DNA of 9,911 nucleotides from Opitutus sp. GAS368 (GTDB taxonomy: Bacteria; Verrucomicrobiota; Verrucomicrobiia; Opitutales; Opitutaceae): positions 1 through 9,911 of the forward strand of contig CAMAXB010000096.1 of the NCBI GenBank assembly GCA_945862035.1. Reading direction: 5' to 3'. Shown one piece after another: positions 1-6,393 of this stretch. Position 1 is the first letter of the stretch. Each line of letters starts with the position of its first letter. The notes below the pieces were generated by a model. The model was not told where the DNA came from. It made no database searches and was given only the letters and a program-made list of their open reading frames with translations. A program made the position numbers and the translations under genes.

Positions 1-420
1 GGGGGCGTCCTTTTTGAACCGGTGATGCATCTCCACGACTTCCGCATCATAGTCGGAACCGAGCACCGCCGAGGCGCGACGCGTAAGCGCGAAGAGCAGA
101 TTGACGCCCACCGAGTAATTGCCGGCCCAGACCACGGGCAATCCGCCCGCCGTCGCGAGGAGCCGCTGCTTCTCGCCAGCGGCATGCCCAGTCGTGCCGA
201 CCACCAGCGGCTTGCGCGCCGCGAGGCAGGCCGCGAGCACGCCCTCAGTCGCGGCATGGAAACTGAAATCGACCACCACCTCGCCCAGCGCGATGCCGGC
301 CGCGATGTCATCGCCCACATCGAGCGAGGCCGCGACCACGATCCCGTCCGCCGCGGCCGCCGCGGCGATGGCCTGGCCCATCCGGCCCCGGGCGCCCACC
401 AATGCGATGCGAAGTGACAT
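1..420 (-). CDS. dapB: 4-hydroxy-tetrahydrodipicolinate reductase (DapB), 3' end cut off by window
   Basis: DapB reduces the dihydrodipicolinate precursor made by DapA to tetrahydrodipicolinate with NAD(P)H, in the cytoplasm, on the route to diaminopimelate and lysine. The first 140 codons are visible. A glycine-rich nucleotide-binding loop GARGRMG lies at residues 9-15, VVVDFSFHAAT at about 48-58, GTTGH at 75-79 and NYSVGVNLL at 101-109. The active-site signature MHHRFKKDAP is at 131-140, with the His pair at 132-133 and catalytic Lys at 136; the window ends exactly there. In E. coli the equivalent His is residue 159, so this nucleotide-binding domain is about 27 residues shorter, missing mostly the stretch after the first strand. 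The start is the ATG at 418-420, chosen because the Rossmann strand begins four residues in. It begins 19 bases after the dapA stop, so the two are probably co-transcribed. No Shine-Dalgarno sequence is visible. Confidence 0.93.
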   Translation of the reverse strand, partial: MSLRIALVGARGRMGQAIAAAAAADGIVVAASLDVGDDIAAGIALGEVVVDFSFHAATEGVLAACLAARKPLVVGTTGHAAGEKQRLLATAGGLPVVWAGNYSVGVNLLFALTRRASAVLGSDYDAEVVEMHHRFKKDAP

Positions 421-439
421 AGGGAAGGCGAGGGAACGA

Positions 440-1327
440 TCAGCGACGCAGGCCGGCGAGCGCCGCAGAGAGGACCTTGACGCCTTCCGCCGAGAAATCG
501 ACCAGCGGTGACCGCACCTCCGCCGAGCGGATGACCCCGGCGGCCGCCAGAGCATGCTTCACCGGGACCGGGTTGGGTTCGACGAACAGCGCCTTGAAAA
601 CCGGATACAGCGAGCGATGCAGCTTAGTCGCCTTGGCGAACTCGTCGGCCGCCGCATGGCGGACGAGCGTGCTGACCTGCTTCGGTAGCACATTCGAGGC
701 GACGCTAATCACGCCCTCGGCGCCCACCGCCATGAAGGGCAGGGTGAGGCTGTCATCCCCGCTGAGCACGGTGAGGTCGCGCCCGAGCGCCTGCTTCAGC
801 TGGTCGACCCGGTCGACGGAACCGCCGGCCTCCTTGATGTAGGAAACATGGGGATACTTCGCGCGCAGGCGCGCGACGACCCCGACGCTGATCTCGATGC
901 CACAGCGACCGGGGAGGGAGTAGAGGATGACCGGGCGATCTGTCGCCTCGGCGACCGCGGCAAAGTAATGGAAGACGCCCTCCTGCGACGGCTTGTTGTA
1001 GTAGGGCGCGACCACCAGCATCGCGTCGGCACCGGCCGCATGGGCGGACTTGGTGAGCGAGACCGCCTCCCGCGTGGAGTTGGAGCCGGTACCGGCGATG
1101 ACCGGGACGCGGCCGCGCGCCGCGGCGATCACGGCCGTGATCACCTCGAGGTGCTCTTCGGTCGAAAGCGTAGGGGATTCGCCGGTGGTTCCGACGGGCA
1201 CGAGGCCGTCGATTCCGCCCTTGATCTGGTACTCGACCAGCTTGCGCAGGTCGTCAAAGGCGACTTCGCCGCGGTAGAACGGCGTAACGAGGGCGGTGAT
1301 GGTGCCGGTAAGAGGGCGCTGCTTCAT
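440..1327 (-). CDS. dapA: 4-hydroxy-tetrahydrodipicolinate synthase (DapA)
   Basis: DapA condenses pyruvate with aspartate semialdehyde, the committed step towards diaminopimelate and lysine. It is a cytoplasmic (beta/alpha)8-barrel class I aldolase that forms a Schiff base with pyruvate. The 295-residue protein matches the usual family length (about 290-300). The GTTGESPTL motif places the Thr-Thr pair at residues 47-48. The YSLPGRCG segment gives the proton-relay Tyr136 and substrate-binding Arg141, and YIKEAGGS gives the Schiff-base Lys165. The reading frame stays open to base 1576, but the extra N-terminal residues match nothing in the family. The ATG at 1325-1327 (MKQRPLTGTITALVTPF) is the natural start. 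dapB follows after 19 bases. The gene on the other side is divergent, so the promoter should lie in about 1328-1426. I see no convincing -35/-10 pair there and no room for a lysine riboswitch. No Shine-Dalgarno sequence is seen. Confidence 0.97.
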   Translation of the reverse strand: MKQRPLTGTITALVTPFYRGEVAFDDLRKLVEYQIKGGIDGLVPVGTTGESPTLSTEEHLEVITAVIAAARGRVPVIAGTGSNSTREAVSLTKSAHAAGADAMLVVAPYYNKPSQEGVFHYFAAVAEATDRPVILYSLPGRCGIEISVGVVARLRAKYPHVSYIKEAGGSVDRVDQLKQALGRDLTVLSGDDSLTLPFMAVGAEGVISVASNVLPKQVSTLVRHAAADEFAKATKLHRSLYPVFKALFVEPNPVPVKHALAAAGVIRSAEVRSPLVDFSAEGVKVLSAALAGLRR

Positions 1328-1426
1328 GGACTTCGGGAAAGGTACCTGCTCGAGGAAAGCACCCCACTTTACCAAATGAGCAACCCTTTTCTGCCCTGTA
1401 CCCGGCCATGCCCCCTGCACACTGAA

Positions 1427-1692
1427 ATGTTCAACGGTCCGGTGAAGCTGGCCGTCGATAGCGGCGCCAGCACCCTCGTGATCAAGCCCAACTCGTCGGG
1501 CTCGATCCGTATTTCCAGCTGGCTCAAGCCGGTCGACCCGCGGGACCGCCCTTTCTCTCTCGGCCCAGGATGTCACCCCCGCGCCGCCACTTCCTTGGTC
1601 GAACCCGAGGCCCCGGTGCCACCGCCGCCGACCCGCTATCAGCCGCCCCCGGACAGCGACGGGAAGTACTTCCCTCGCTCAAGCGGTTTTAG
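1427..1692 (+). CDS. small hypothetical protein, about 88 aa, with unclear 3' end (open in frame into fabD)
   Basis: I do not recognise this protein. The frame reads MFNGPVKLAVDSGAS at its start, then a soluble-looking stretch containing SSWLKPVDPRDRP (residues 30-42), a Pro-rich linker (PVPPPPTRYQPPPDSDG, 63-79) and YFPRSSGF. No signal peptide or membrane segment is visible. The reason to call it coding is codon composition: from about 1427 to about 1680 almost every third base is G or C, as in the neighbouring real genes. The other plus frames carry stops and the pattern fades after 1680. The frame has no stop: it continues to the FabD start at 1739. A TAG one base back in phase (1690-1692), right after a TTTT run, would end the protein at residue 88. 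The true end may therefore involve an indel, or the frame is an N-terminal extension of FabD. An in-frame ATG at 1376 exists, but the codons between look non-coding. Confidence 0.42.
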
Positions 1693-1738
1693 GGCTTGGT
1701 TTCAGGTACGGCGGGCCCTAGTCCTTGGCCTTTCATTT

Positions 1739-2644
1739 ATGGCCACCGCACTCCTTTTTGCCGGGCAGGGCGCCCAAAAGGTTGGCATGGGCAAGTCGCT
1801 CTATGACCAGTCTGCCGCTGCGCGCGCGCTTTACGCGGAGGCTAACCATGTTCTGGGCTGGGATCTTACGAAGATTTCCTTCGAAGGCCCCGAGGCCGAG
1901 TTGACCCAGACCAAGGTCTGTCAGCCCGCCCTGTTCGTCCACGGACTGGCGCTGCATGCGATTCTGCAGGAGCAGGGGAGGCTGGACGACGTCAGCATCA
2001 CCCTTGGGCTCAGCCTCGGCGAGATCACCGCGTTGACCGCCGCGGGGGTCTTTGACTTTGCCACCGGCTTGCGCGTCGTCGCGGAGCGCGGGCGTCTCAT
2101 GCAGCAGGCCTGCGAACAAACCGTGGGCGGCATGGCCGCCGTGATCGGCGAGGAGCGCGCCAAGGTGGCCGAGCTCTGCCACGACTTCGATATCGAGGCC
2201 GCCAATTTCAACGCGCCGGGCCAGATCATCGTCTCGGGCGACAAGGCCAAGGTCGAAAGCGCCGTCGCCGCGGCCAAGGATCGCGGCATGAAAAAGGTCA
2301 TCCCGCTCAATGTCGCTGGCGCCTACCACAGCCGCCTGATGGAGCCCGCGCGCGCCGCGTTCTCGACCTTCCTCGACACCGTGCCGTTCCACGCACCGCG
2401 GCTCACCGTCTTCACCAACACCACGGGCCAGACCGTCAGCGAACCCGCGGCGATCAAGGCCGCGCTCGTCCGGCAGGTCGTCGCCTCCGTGCGGTGGGAG
2501 GACTGCATGCGCGCGGCCGCCGCCGCCGGCGCCACGTCCTTCCTCGAACTCGGGCCGGGCGGCGTGCTCGCCGGGCTAGCGCGGCGGACCGACAAGACGT
2601 GGACCGTGAAGAGCTTCTCCGAATTTTCCGACCTTGCCGCTTGA
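1739..2644 (+). CDS. fabD: malonyl-CoA:ACP transacylase (FabD)
   Basis: FabD moves the malonyl group from coenzyme A to acyl carrier protein, supplying extender units for type II fatty acid synthesis in the cytoplasm. The 301-residue protein has the family layout and length. The N-terminal LLFAGQGAQ is at residues 5-13, and the nucleophile elbow GLSLGE at 90-95 has catalytic Ser92. ERGRLMQQA places the carboxylate-binding Arg at 117, and NFNAPGQIIVSG is at 157-167. AGAYHSRLM puts the catalytic His at 197, and the C-terminal FLELGPGGVL is at 269-277. The elbow has Leu91 where E. coli has His; this variant is common in other FabD proteins. The ATG at 1739 is chosen because canonical FabD starts two to four residues before the LLFAGQG strand, although the frame is open far upstream. 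No Shine-Dalgarno sequence is visible. lepA follows after 39 bases on the same strand; no other fatty acid synthesis gene is in view. Confidence 0.96.
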   Translation: MATALLFAGQGAQKVGMGKSLYDQSAAARALYAEANHVLGWDLTKISFEGPEAELTQTKVCQPALFVHGLALHAILQEQGRLDDVSITLGLSLGEITALTAAGVFDFATGLRVVAERGRLMQQACEQTVGGMAAVIGEERAKVAELCHDFDIEAANFNAPGQIIVSGDKAKVESAVAAAKDRGMKKVIPLNVAGAYHSRLMEPARAAFSTFLDTVPFHAPRLTVFTNTTGQTVSEPAAIKAALVRQVVASVRWEDCMRAAAAAGATSFLELGPGGVLAGLARRTDKTWTVKSFSEFSDLAA

Positions 2645-2683
2645 AAGCCGGACCCTCCGGATTTCACCTTACCTGACCGCCTA

Positions 2684-4477
2684 ATGGACGTTTCGCTCAC
2701 CCGTAATTTTTGCATCATCGCCCACGTCGACCACGGCAAGACGACGCTTTCCGACCGCCTGCTGGAGCACACCAACACGGTGCAGCAGCGCGTGATGACC
2801 GACCAGCATCTCGACTCCATGGATCTGGAGAAGGAGCGCGGCATCACGATCAAGAGCCATCCGGTTACGATGACGTACCCGGCGAAGGACGGCCGTCTCT
2901 ACAAGCTCAACCTCGCTGACACACCCGGCCACGTCGACTTCTCCTACGAGGTCTCACGCAGCCTCGCGGCCTGTGAGGGCGCGGTGCTCCTGATCGACGC
3001 GGCCCAAGGCGTCGAGGCGCAGACCGTGGCCAACGCCCATCTCGCGACTGCGCAGAACCTGAAGATCATTCCGGTCATCAACAAGATCGACCTGCCGTCC
3101 GCCAATCTCGAGCTCTGCATGAAGCAGCTCGAGGACATCCTCATGATCCCCGCAGAGGAGGCCATCCTCGCCAGCGGCAAGGCCGGCATCGGCATCGTCG
3201 ACATCCTCGAGGCCGTCGTGAAGCGCATCCCGCCACCGCGCTGGTCCGAGCACCCGCACACACGCGCGCTCGTCTTCGATTCCCTCTACGATTCCTACCG
3301 CGGAGTGATCACCTACGCCCGCGTCTTCTCCGGCGCGATCAAGGCCGGCGACCAGATCGTACTGATGAGCACCAACCAGAAGGCCGACGTGAAGGAGGTC
3401 GGCATCTTCACGCCCAAGATGCAGAAGGTCGATGTGCTGTCGGCCGGCGATGTCGGCTACGTGGTGTCCAACATCAAGGACACCTCCGAAATCAAGACCG
3501 GCGACACGCTCACGCTCAGCCGCAATCCGGCCACCGTGATGCTCCCCGGCTACAAGGAAGTCCGGCCAATGGTCTTCTGCGGCCTCTATCCGCTCGAGTC
3601 GAATGACTACGAGAAGCTCAAGGCCGCCCTCGGCCGCCTGCGGCTCAATGACGCCGCGTTTCTTTACCAGTCCGAGAGCTCGGTCGCGCTCGGCTTCGGG
3701 TTCCGCTGCGGCTTCCTCGGCCTGCTCCACATGGAGATCATCCAGGAGCGCATCCGCCGCGAGCACGATGTCGAAATCATCTCGACCTATCCGAGCGTGG
3801 TCTACCGCGTGAAGCAGCACGGCCACGAGGAGATCGAGGTCGACAATCCGGTGAACCTGCCGGATCCCGGCACGATCGACTACATCTCCGAGCCGACCAT
3901 CAAGGCGGCGATCCACATCCCAAATGAGGCGATGGGGGACATCCTTTCCCTCGTGATGGAGAAGCGCGGCACCGTGGAGCACACTGACACGCTGGACACC
4001 ACGCGCGTCATGCTGACCTGCGTGATGCCGCTCAACGAGATCCTCGTCGATTTCAACGACCGGCTGAAGAGCATCACGCACGGCTACGGCTCGATGGACT
4101 ACGAGCTCGGCGCCTACCAGCCGTCGGACCTCGTCAAGATGGACATCCTGATCAACGCCGACCCGGTCGACGCCTTTGCGAGCATCGTGCACCGCGACAA
4201 GGCCGAGGGCAAGGGCCGCGCGCTCTGCGAGAAGCTCGCCGAGATCATCCCGCCGCAGATGTTCAAGGTCGCGATCCAGGCCGCGATCGGCGGCAAGATC
4301 ATCGCGCGCGACAATGTGAAGGAGATGCGCAAGGACGTGACGTCAAAGTGCTACGGCGGCGACATCTCCCGCAAGCGGAAGCTCCTCGACAAGCAAAAGG
4401 AGGGCAAAAAGAAGATGAAGCAGATCGGCAAGGTCTCCATCCCGCCCGACGCCTTCATCCAGGTCCTCAAGAACTGA
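2684..4477 (+). CDS. lepA: elongation factor 4 (LepA), ribosome-associated GTPase
   Basis: LepA/EF4 is a translational GTPase that binds the ribosome and affects initiation, back-translocation or stalled complexes; its exact role is debated. The 597-residue protein has the normal length (599 in E. coli) and all the GTPase motifs: G1 AHVDHGKT at 13-20, G2 in ERGITIKSH at 51-59, G3 DTPGHVDF at 79-86 with the catalytic His at 82, G4 NKID at 133-136 and G5 SGKAG at 164-168. Beta-barrel domain II follows, then two EF-G-like domains. The LepA-specific C-terminal domain includes KCYGGDISRKRKLLDKQKEG (555-574) and the terminal SIPPDAFIQVLKN. This C-terminus separates it from EF-G, TypA and release factor 3. 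The ATG start at 2684 gives the standard short N-terminus. lepB follows after 45 bases. No Shine-Dalgarno sequence precedes the start. Confidence 0.98.
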   Translation: MDVSLTRNFCIIAHVDHGKTTLSDRLLEHTNTVQQRVMTDQHLDSMDLEKERGITIKSHPVTMTYPAKDGRLYKLNLADTPGHVDFSYEVSRSLAACEGAVLLIDAAQGVEAQTVANAHLATAQNLKIIPVINKIDLPSANLELCMKQLEDILMIPAEEAILASGKAGIGIVDILEAVVKRIPPPRWSEHPHTRALVFDSLYDSYRGVITYARVFSGAIKAGDQIVLMSTNQKADVKEVGIFTPKMQKVDVLSAGDVGYVVSNIKDTSEIKTGDTLTLSRNPATVMLPGYKEVRPMVFCGLYPLESNDYEKLKAALGRLRLNDAAFLYQSESSVALGFGFRCGFLGLLHMEIIQERIRREHDVEIISTYPSVVYRVKQHGHEEIEVDNPVNLPDPGTIDYISEPTIKAAIHIPNEAMGDILSLVMEKRGTVEHTDTLDTTRVMLTCVMPLNEILVDFNDRLKSITHGYGSMDYELGAYQPSDLVKMDILINADPVDAFASIVHRDKAEGKGRALCEKLAEIIPPQMFKVAIQAAIGGKIIARDNVKEMRKDVTSKCYGGDISRKRKLLDKQKEGKKKMKQIGKVSIPPDAFIQVLKN

Positions 4478-4522
4478 GGCTGCCACGCCTCCGCCAAAAC
4501 CTCCCCAACCCCAGCGCCCATC

Positions 4523-5767
4523 GTGTTCGGCCTTTTTTCATCGGTTGAAAAGAAGATGCGCACCAGTGCGGGGCACTGGCTGGAGATGGCGGGCCGCGTC
4601 CACGATTACCGCCGGGATCGCCTCTCTGCGGCGGAGCTGGGCGAACTCACCCAGAAGACCGAGGGCCTGCGTCGTCAGCTGCGTGAAGGGGACAACGCGA
4701 GCAAACTCAAGCTCGGGATCGAGGCGCTCGAGGACGTGCTGCGCCGCACCGGCGGAGCCATCTACCCGAAATCCTCCCTGGTGGAGAATGTGGAGTTCTT
4801 CCTCGTCGCCGCGATCGTGATTCTCGGCATCCGCACGTACTTCGTGCAGCCCTTCAAGATCCCGACGAACTCGATGTGGCCGAGTTACAACGGCATGACC
4901 GGCGAGGTGTTCAAGAGCACCGCCGAGGAGCCAGGGTATGTCGCCCAGGGCTTCCGTTTCCTCGCGCAGCTGGCCACGCCCCAGCGCATCGACGCGCCGG
5001 CGGAGGGCGAGGTCATGATCATGTTCGACAGCTATCGCCGGGGCGCGGCGTTTCGCGATGTACCCGGCCGGAAGTGGCTCGTGCTGCCGACGCTGCTCCG
5101 CGAATACCAGCTCGTGATCGGGGGGACCAACGTCCCGGTGCGCGTGCCGGCGGACTTTGATTTGGATCGCGTGCTGCTGAACGCCTACTTTGACGGAGCC
5201 GAGAGCTATCCCGCCAGCCGCTCGCCCAACGGCGGCCGGGTCGGACTGCTGCGGACGGGCAAGTTCGTGCAGTCGGGGGAACGCGCGCTGGCCTTCGACA
5301 TCCTGACGGGCGACCAGCTCTTCGTGGATCGCTTCAGCTATCATTTTTTCCCGCCACGGGTCGGGCAGGGGTTCGTCTTCCGCACCGGTCAGCTCACCGA
5401 GTTGCACGGCATGATGCCCGGGTCCTCGACGGATCAGTACTACATCAAGCGTCTCGTCGGTGAACCCGGCGACGAGCTCGAGATCCGCGACTTCACACTT
5501 CTGCGCAACGGAGCCCCGATCACCGGCTCCGAGGCCTTTGCCAAAAGCGCGCTCCGGGCCGATCGCTATGCCGGATACCGGAACGAGGGTCGCATGCAGC
5601 CCGGATCTGTCATGAACGTGCCCGCGCGATCCTACGCGGCCTTCGGCGACAATTCGGCCAGCAGCCTGGACAGCCGCTATTGGGGTTTTATTCCCGACAA
5701 GGACGTGGTCGGAAAACCGCTGTTCATCTATTATCCCTTCACGACGCGCTGGGGCCCAGCGCCCTGA
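4523..5767 (+). CDS. lepB: signal peptidase I, enlarged form
   Basis: Signal peptidase I is an inner-membrane Ser/Lys protease that cuts signal peptides from proteins exported by Sec or Tat. A membrane segment lies at about residues 91-109 (VEFFLVAAIVILGI...). Directly after it is the catalytic Ser box IPTNSMWPS with Ser117. The general-base box YYIKRLVGEPGD gives Lys309, and FGDNSASSLDSRYWG at 374-388 is the conserved Gly-Asp-Asn box. The protein has 414 residues against 324 in E. coli. Ser and Lys are 192 residues apart (55 in E. coli), so roughly 135 residues are inserted between them, at about 123-262. An N-terminal helical, charged region (1-85) precedes the single obvious membrane span. 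I use the GTG at 4523 (MFGLFSSVEKK); an ATG at 4556 is an alternative that would remove 11 residues and has a GAAAAGAAG purine stretch upstream. The neighbour lepA supports the call, as this pair is widely conserved. Confidence 0.95.
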   Translation: MFGLFSSVEKKMRTSAGHWLEMAGRVHDYRRDRLSAAELGELTQKTEGLRRQLREGDNASKLKLGIEALEDVLRRTGGAIYPKSSLVENVEFFLVAAIVILGIRTYFVQPFKIPTNSMWPSYNGMTGEVFKSTAEEPGYVAQGFRFLAQLATPQRIDAPAEGEVMIMFDSYRRGAAFRDVPGRKWLVLPTLLREYQLVIGGTNVPVRVPADFDLDRVLLNAYFDGAESYPASRSPNGGRVGLLRTGKFVQSGERALAFDILTGDQLFVDRFSYHFFPPRVGQGFVFRTGQLTELHGMMPGSSTDQYYIKRLVGEPGDELEIRDFTLLRNGAPITGSEAFAKSALRADRYAGYRNEGRMQPGSVMNVPARSYAAFGDNSASSLDSRYWGFIPDKDVVGKPLFIYYPFTTRWGPAP

Positions 5768-5773
5768 TTTCTC

Positions 5774-5795
5774 CGCAGCCAAGGGCTGCGTCGTT
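5774..5795 (+). terminator. possible intrinsic terminator after lepB
   Basis: A perfect 7-bp GC-rich inverted repeat, CGCAGCC / GGCTGCG, with a three-base AAG loop spans 5774-5790. It begins seven bases past the lepB stop and is followed by TCGTT. The position and stem are what one expects of a terminator closing the fabD-lepA-lepB run. The U-tract is short and interrupted, so efficiency is doubtful. The reverse orientation lacks a U-tract altogether. Confidence 0.45.
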
Positions 5796-5940
5796 CAGTA
5801 GGTTCGCAGAACAAGTCCGGCCACGCGCCTGAGGTGGCGTACATTGTTACTAACCAGCGGTAGGCGCGAGGTATCAAACAGCATGAGCGATCGCGTGCGT
5901 CCATGGACTTGGCGACACGAGCCCAATCGATCCCGTTGCC
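5795..5940 (-). pseudogene. degraded C-terminal part of a PIN-domain (VapC-like) toxin gene
   Basis: Read on the minus strand, the last 28 codons before a TGA at 5795-5797 give LFDTSRLPLVSNNVRHLRRV followed by AGLVLRTY. This closely resembles how VapC/PIN ribonuclease toxins end: a small hydrophobic strand, then (T/S)NN.RHF, then R..GL and a short tail. Upstream of about 5882 the resemblance continues in a different frame (GIDWARVAKSMDARDRS), similar to the helix before the ND..IAA motif of VapC proteins. The acidic ND motif itself and the N-terminal LDTS... strand are missing. The gene is thus at least frame-shifted and internally deleted. In the family, such proteins are RNases paired with a small antitoxin; I see no antitoxin gene here. 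The match is by eye and short, so the family call is tentative and the pseudogene status follows from it. Confidence 0.42.
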
Positions 5941-6393
5941 GAACTCAGCGGCCCGGATGTCGGCCTCCCAGAGCTGCGTGGTTGCCTTGGACGGCGGCAG
6001 CACACAACGGGGAGCGATCTCGACGCCTTTCCGGCTCCTGCGTGGGTTCGAAGCTTTGCGCATCAGGGTGCTCACAAGCGCAAACGGAGCACGACTTGAC
6101 CCGTGAGATAAGACACGAGGCTTTCCCGCCGGAATCTGGTTCTTACCCCAGCCTATTCTTTCGCACAATAAATATTATGTCTAATCATGGGATAAGCAAA
6201 GATTCCCCTTCCTCAACCGTTGACCGGGTACCGACGTAGGCTCGCGATCAACCCGCCCGCGGGCAAAGCCACCGCCCACTCGCCGATGCCTCCCGGTATG
6301 ATAAAAATGAGGCTTATCGCTTTGACCTCCTCCGCCCCTGCTCAAACGTTTTAATCGTTGACCGCGCCCCACCTACCGCCCGCCGCCTCCGAA

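Larger units (their letters stand above)
5768..6393. other. gene-poor spacer between lepB and the efflux operon
   Basis: This roughly 600-base stretch holds the lepB-proximal hairpin and the PIN-domain remnant at its left end. Several short open frames cross 5844-6239 on both strands, but none shows GC-rich third positions or a recognisable motif. Bases about 6155-6200 are clearly AT-richer than the rest of the window (for example AATAAATATTATG). Bases 6297-6310 (TATGATAAAAATGA) could contain a -10 element, but neither has a good -35 at the right distance. TTGACC hexamers occur at 6220, 6322 and 6359, without a matching -10. The promoter of the downstream adaptor-pump operon is probably somewhere in 6160-6360, but I cannot fix it. 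No tRNA, riboswitch or repeat array is apparent. Confidence 0.6.

Noticed and set aside
848..1738. Plus-strand open frame extending from within dapA to the fabD start as one 598-residue protein
   Set aside because: The part antisense to dapA is a shadow. Only the section after about 1427 shows independent coding signal, and this is reported separately.
2006..2023. FabD elbow GLSLGE with Leu instead of His next to the catalytic Ser
   Set aside because: It looked like a missing key residue at first, but this form is common among FabD proteins and all catalytic residues (Ser92, Arg117, His197) are present.
2648..2660. Small inverted repeat CCGGA-CCC-TCCGG between fabD and lepA
   Set aside because: A 5-bp stem without a U-tract is too weak for a terminator, and the genes are likely co-transcribed.
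2954..4192. 412-residue open frame on the minus strand across lepA
   Set aside because: lepA is unmistakable on the plus strand. The long antisense frame results from high GC at third positions removing stop codons.
4538..5782. 414-residue open frame on the minus strand across lepB
   Set aside because: It is an exact antisense shadow of lepB: the plus frame has catalytic boxes, while the minus frame shows Arg/Asp/His-rich low-complexity composition and no family motif.
5844..6239. 131-residue plus-strand open frame in the spacer
   Set aside because: It has no third-position GC bias, no recognisable motif and overlaps the PIN remnant antisense; it looks like chance.
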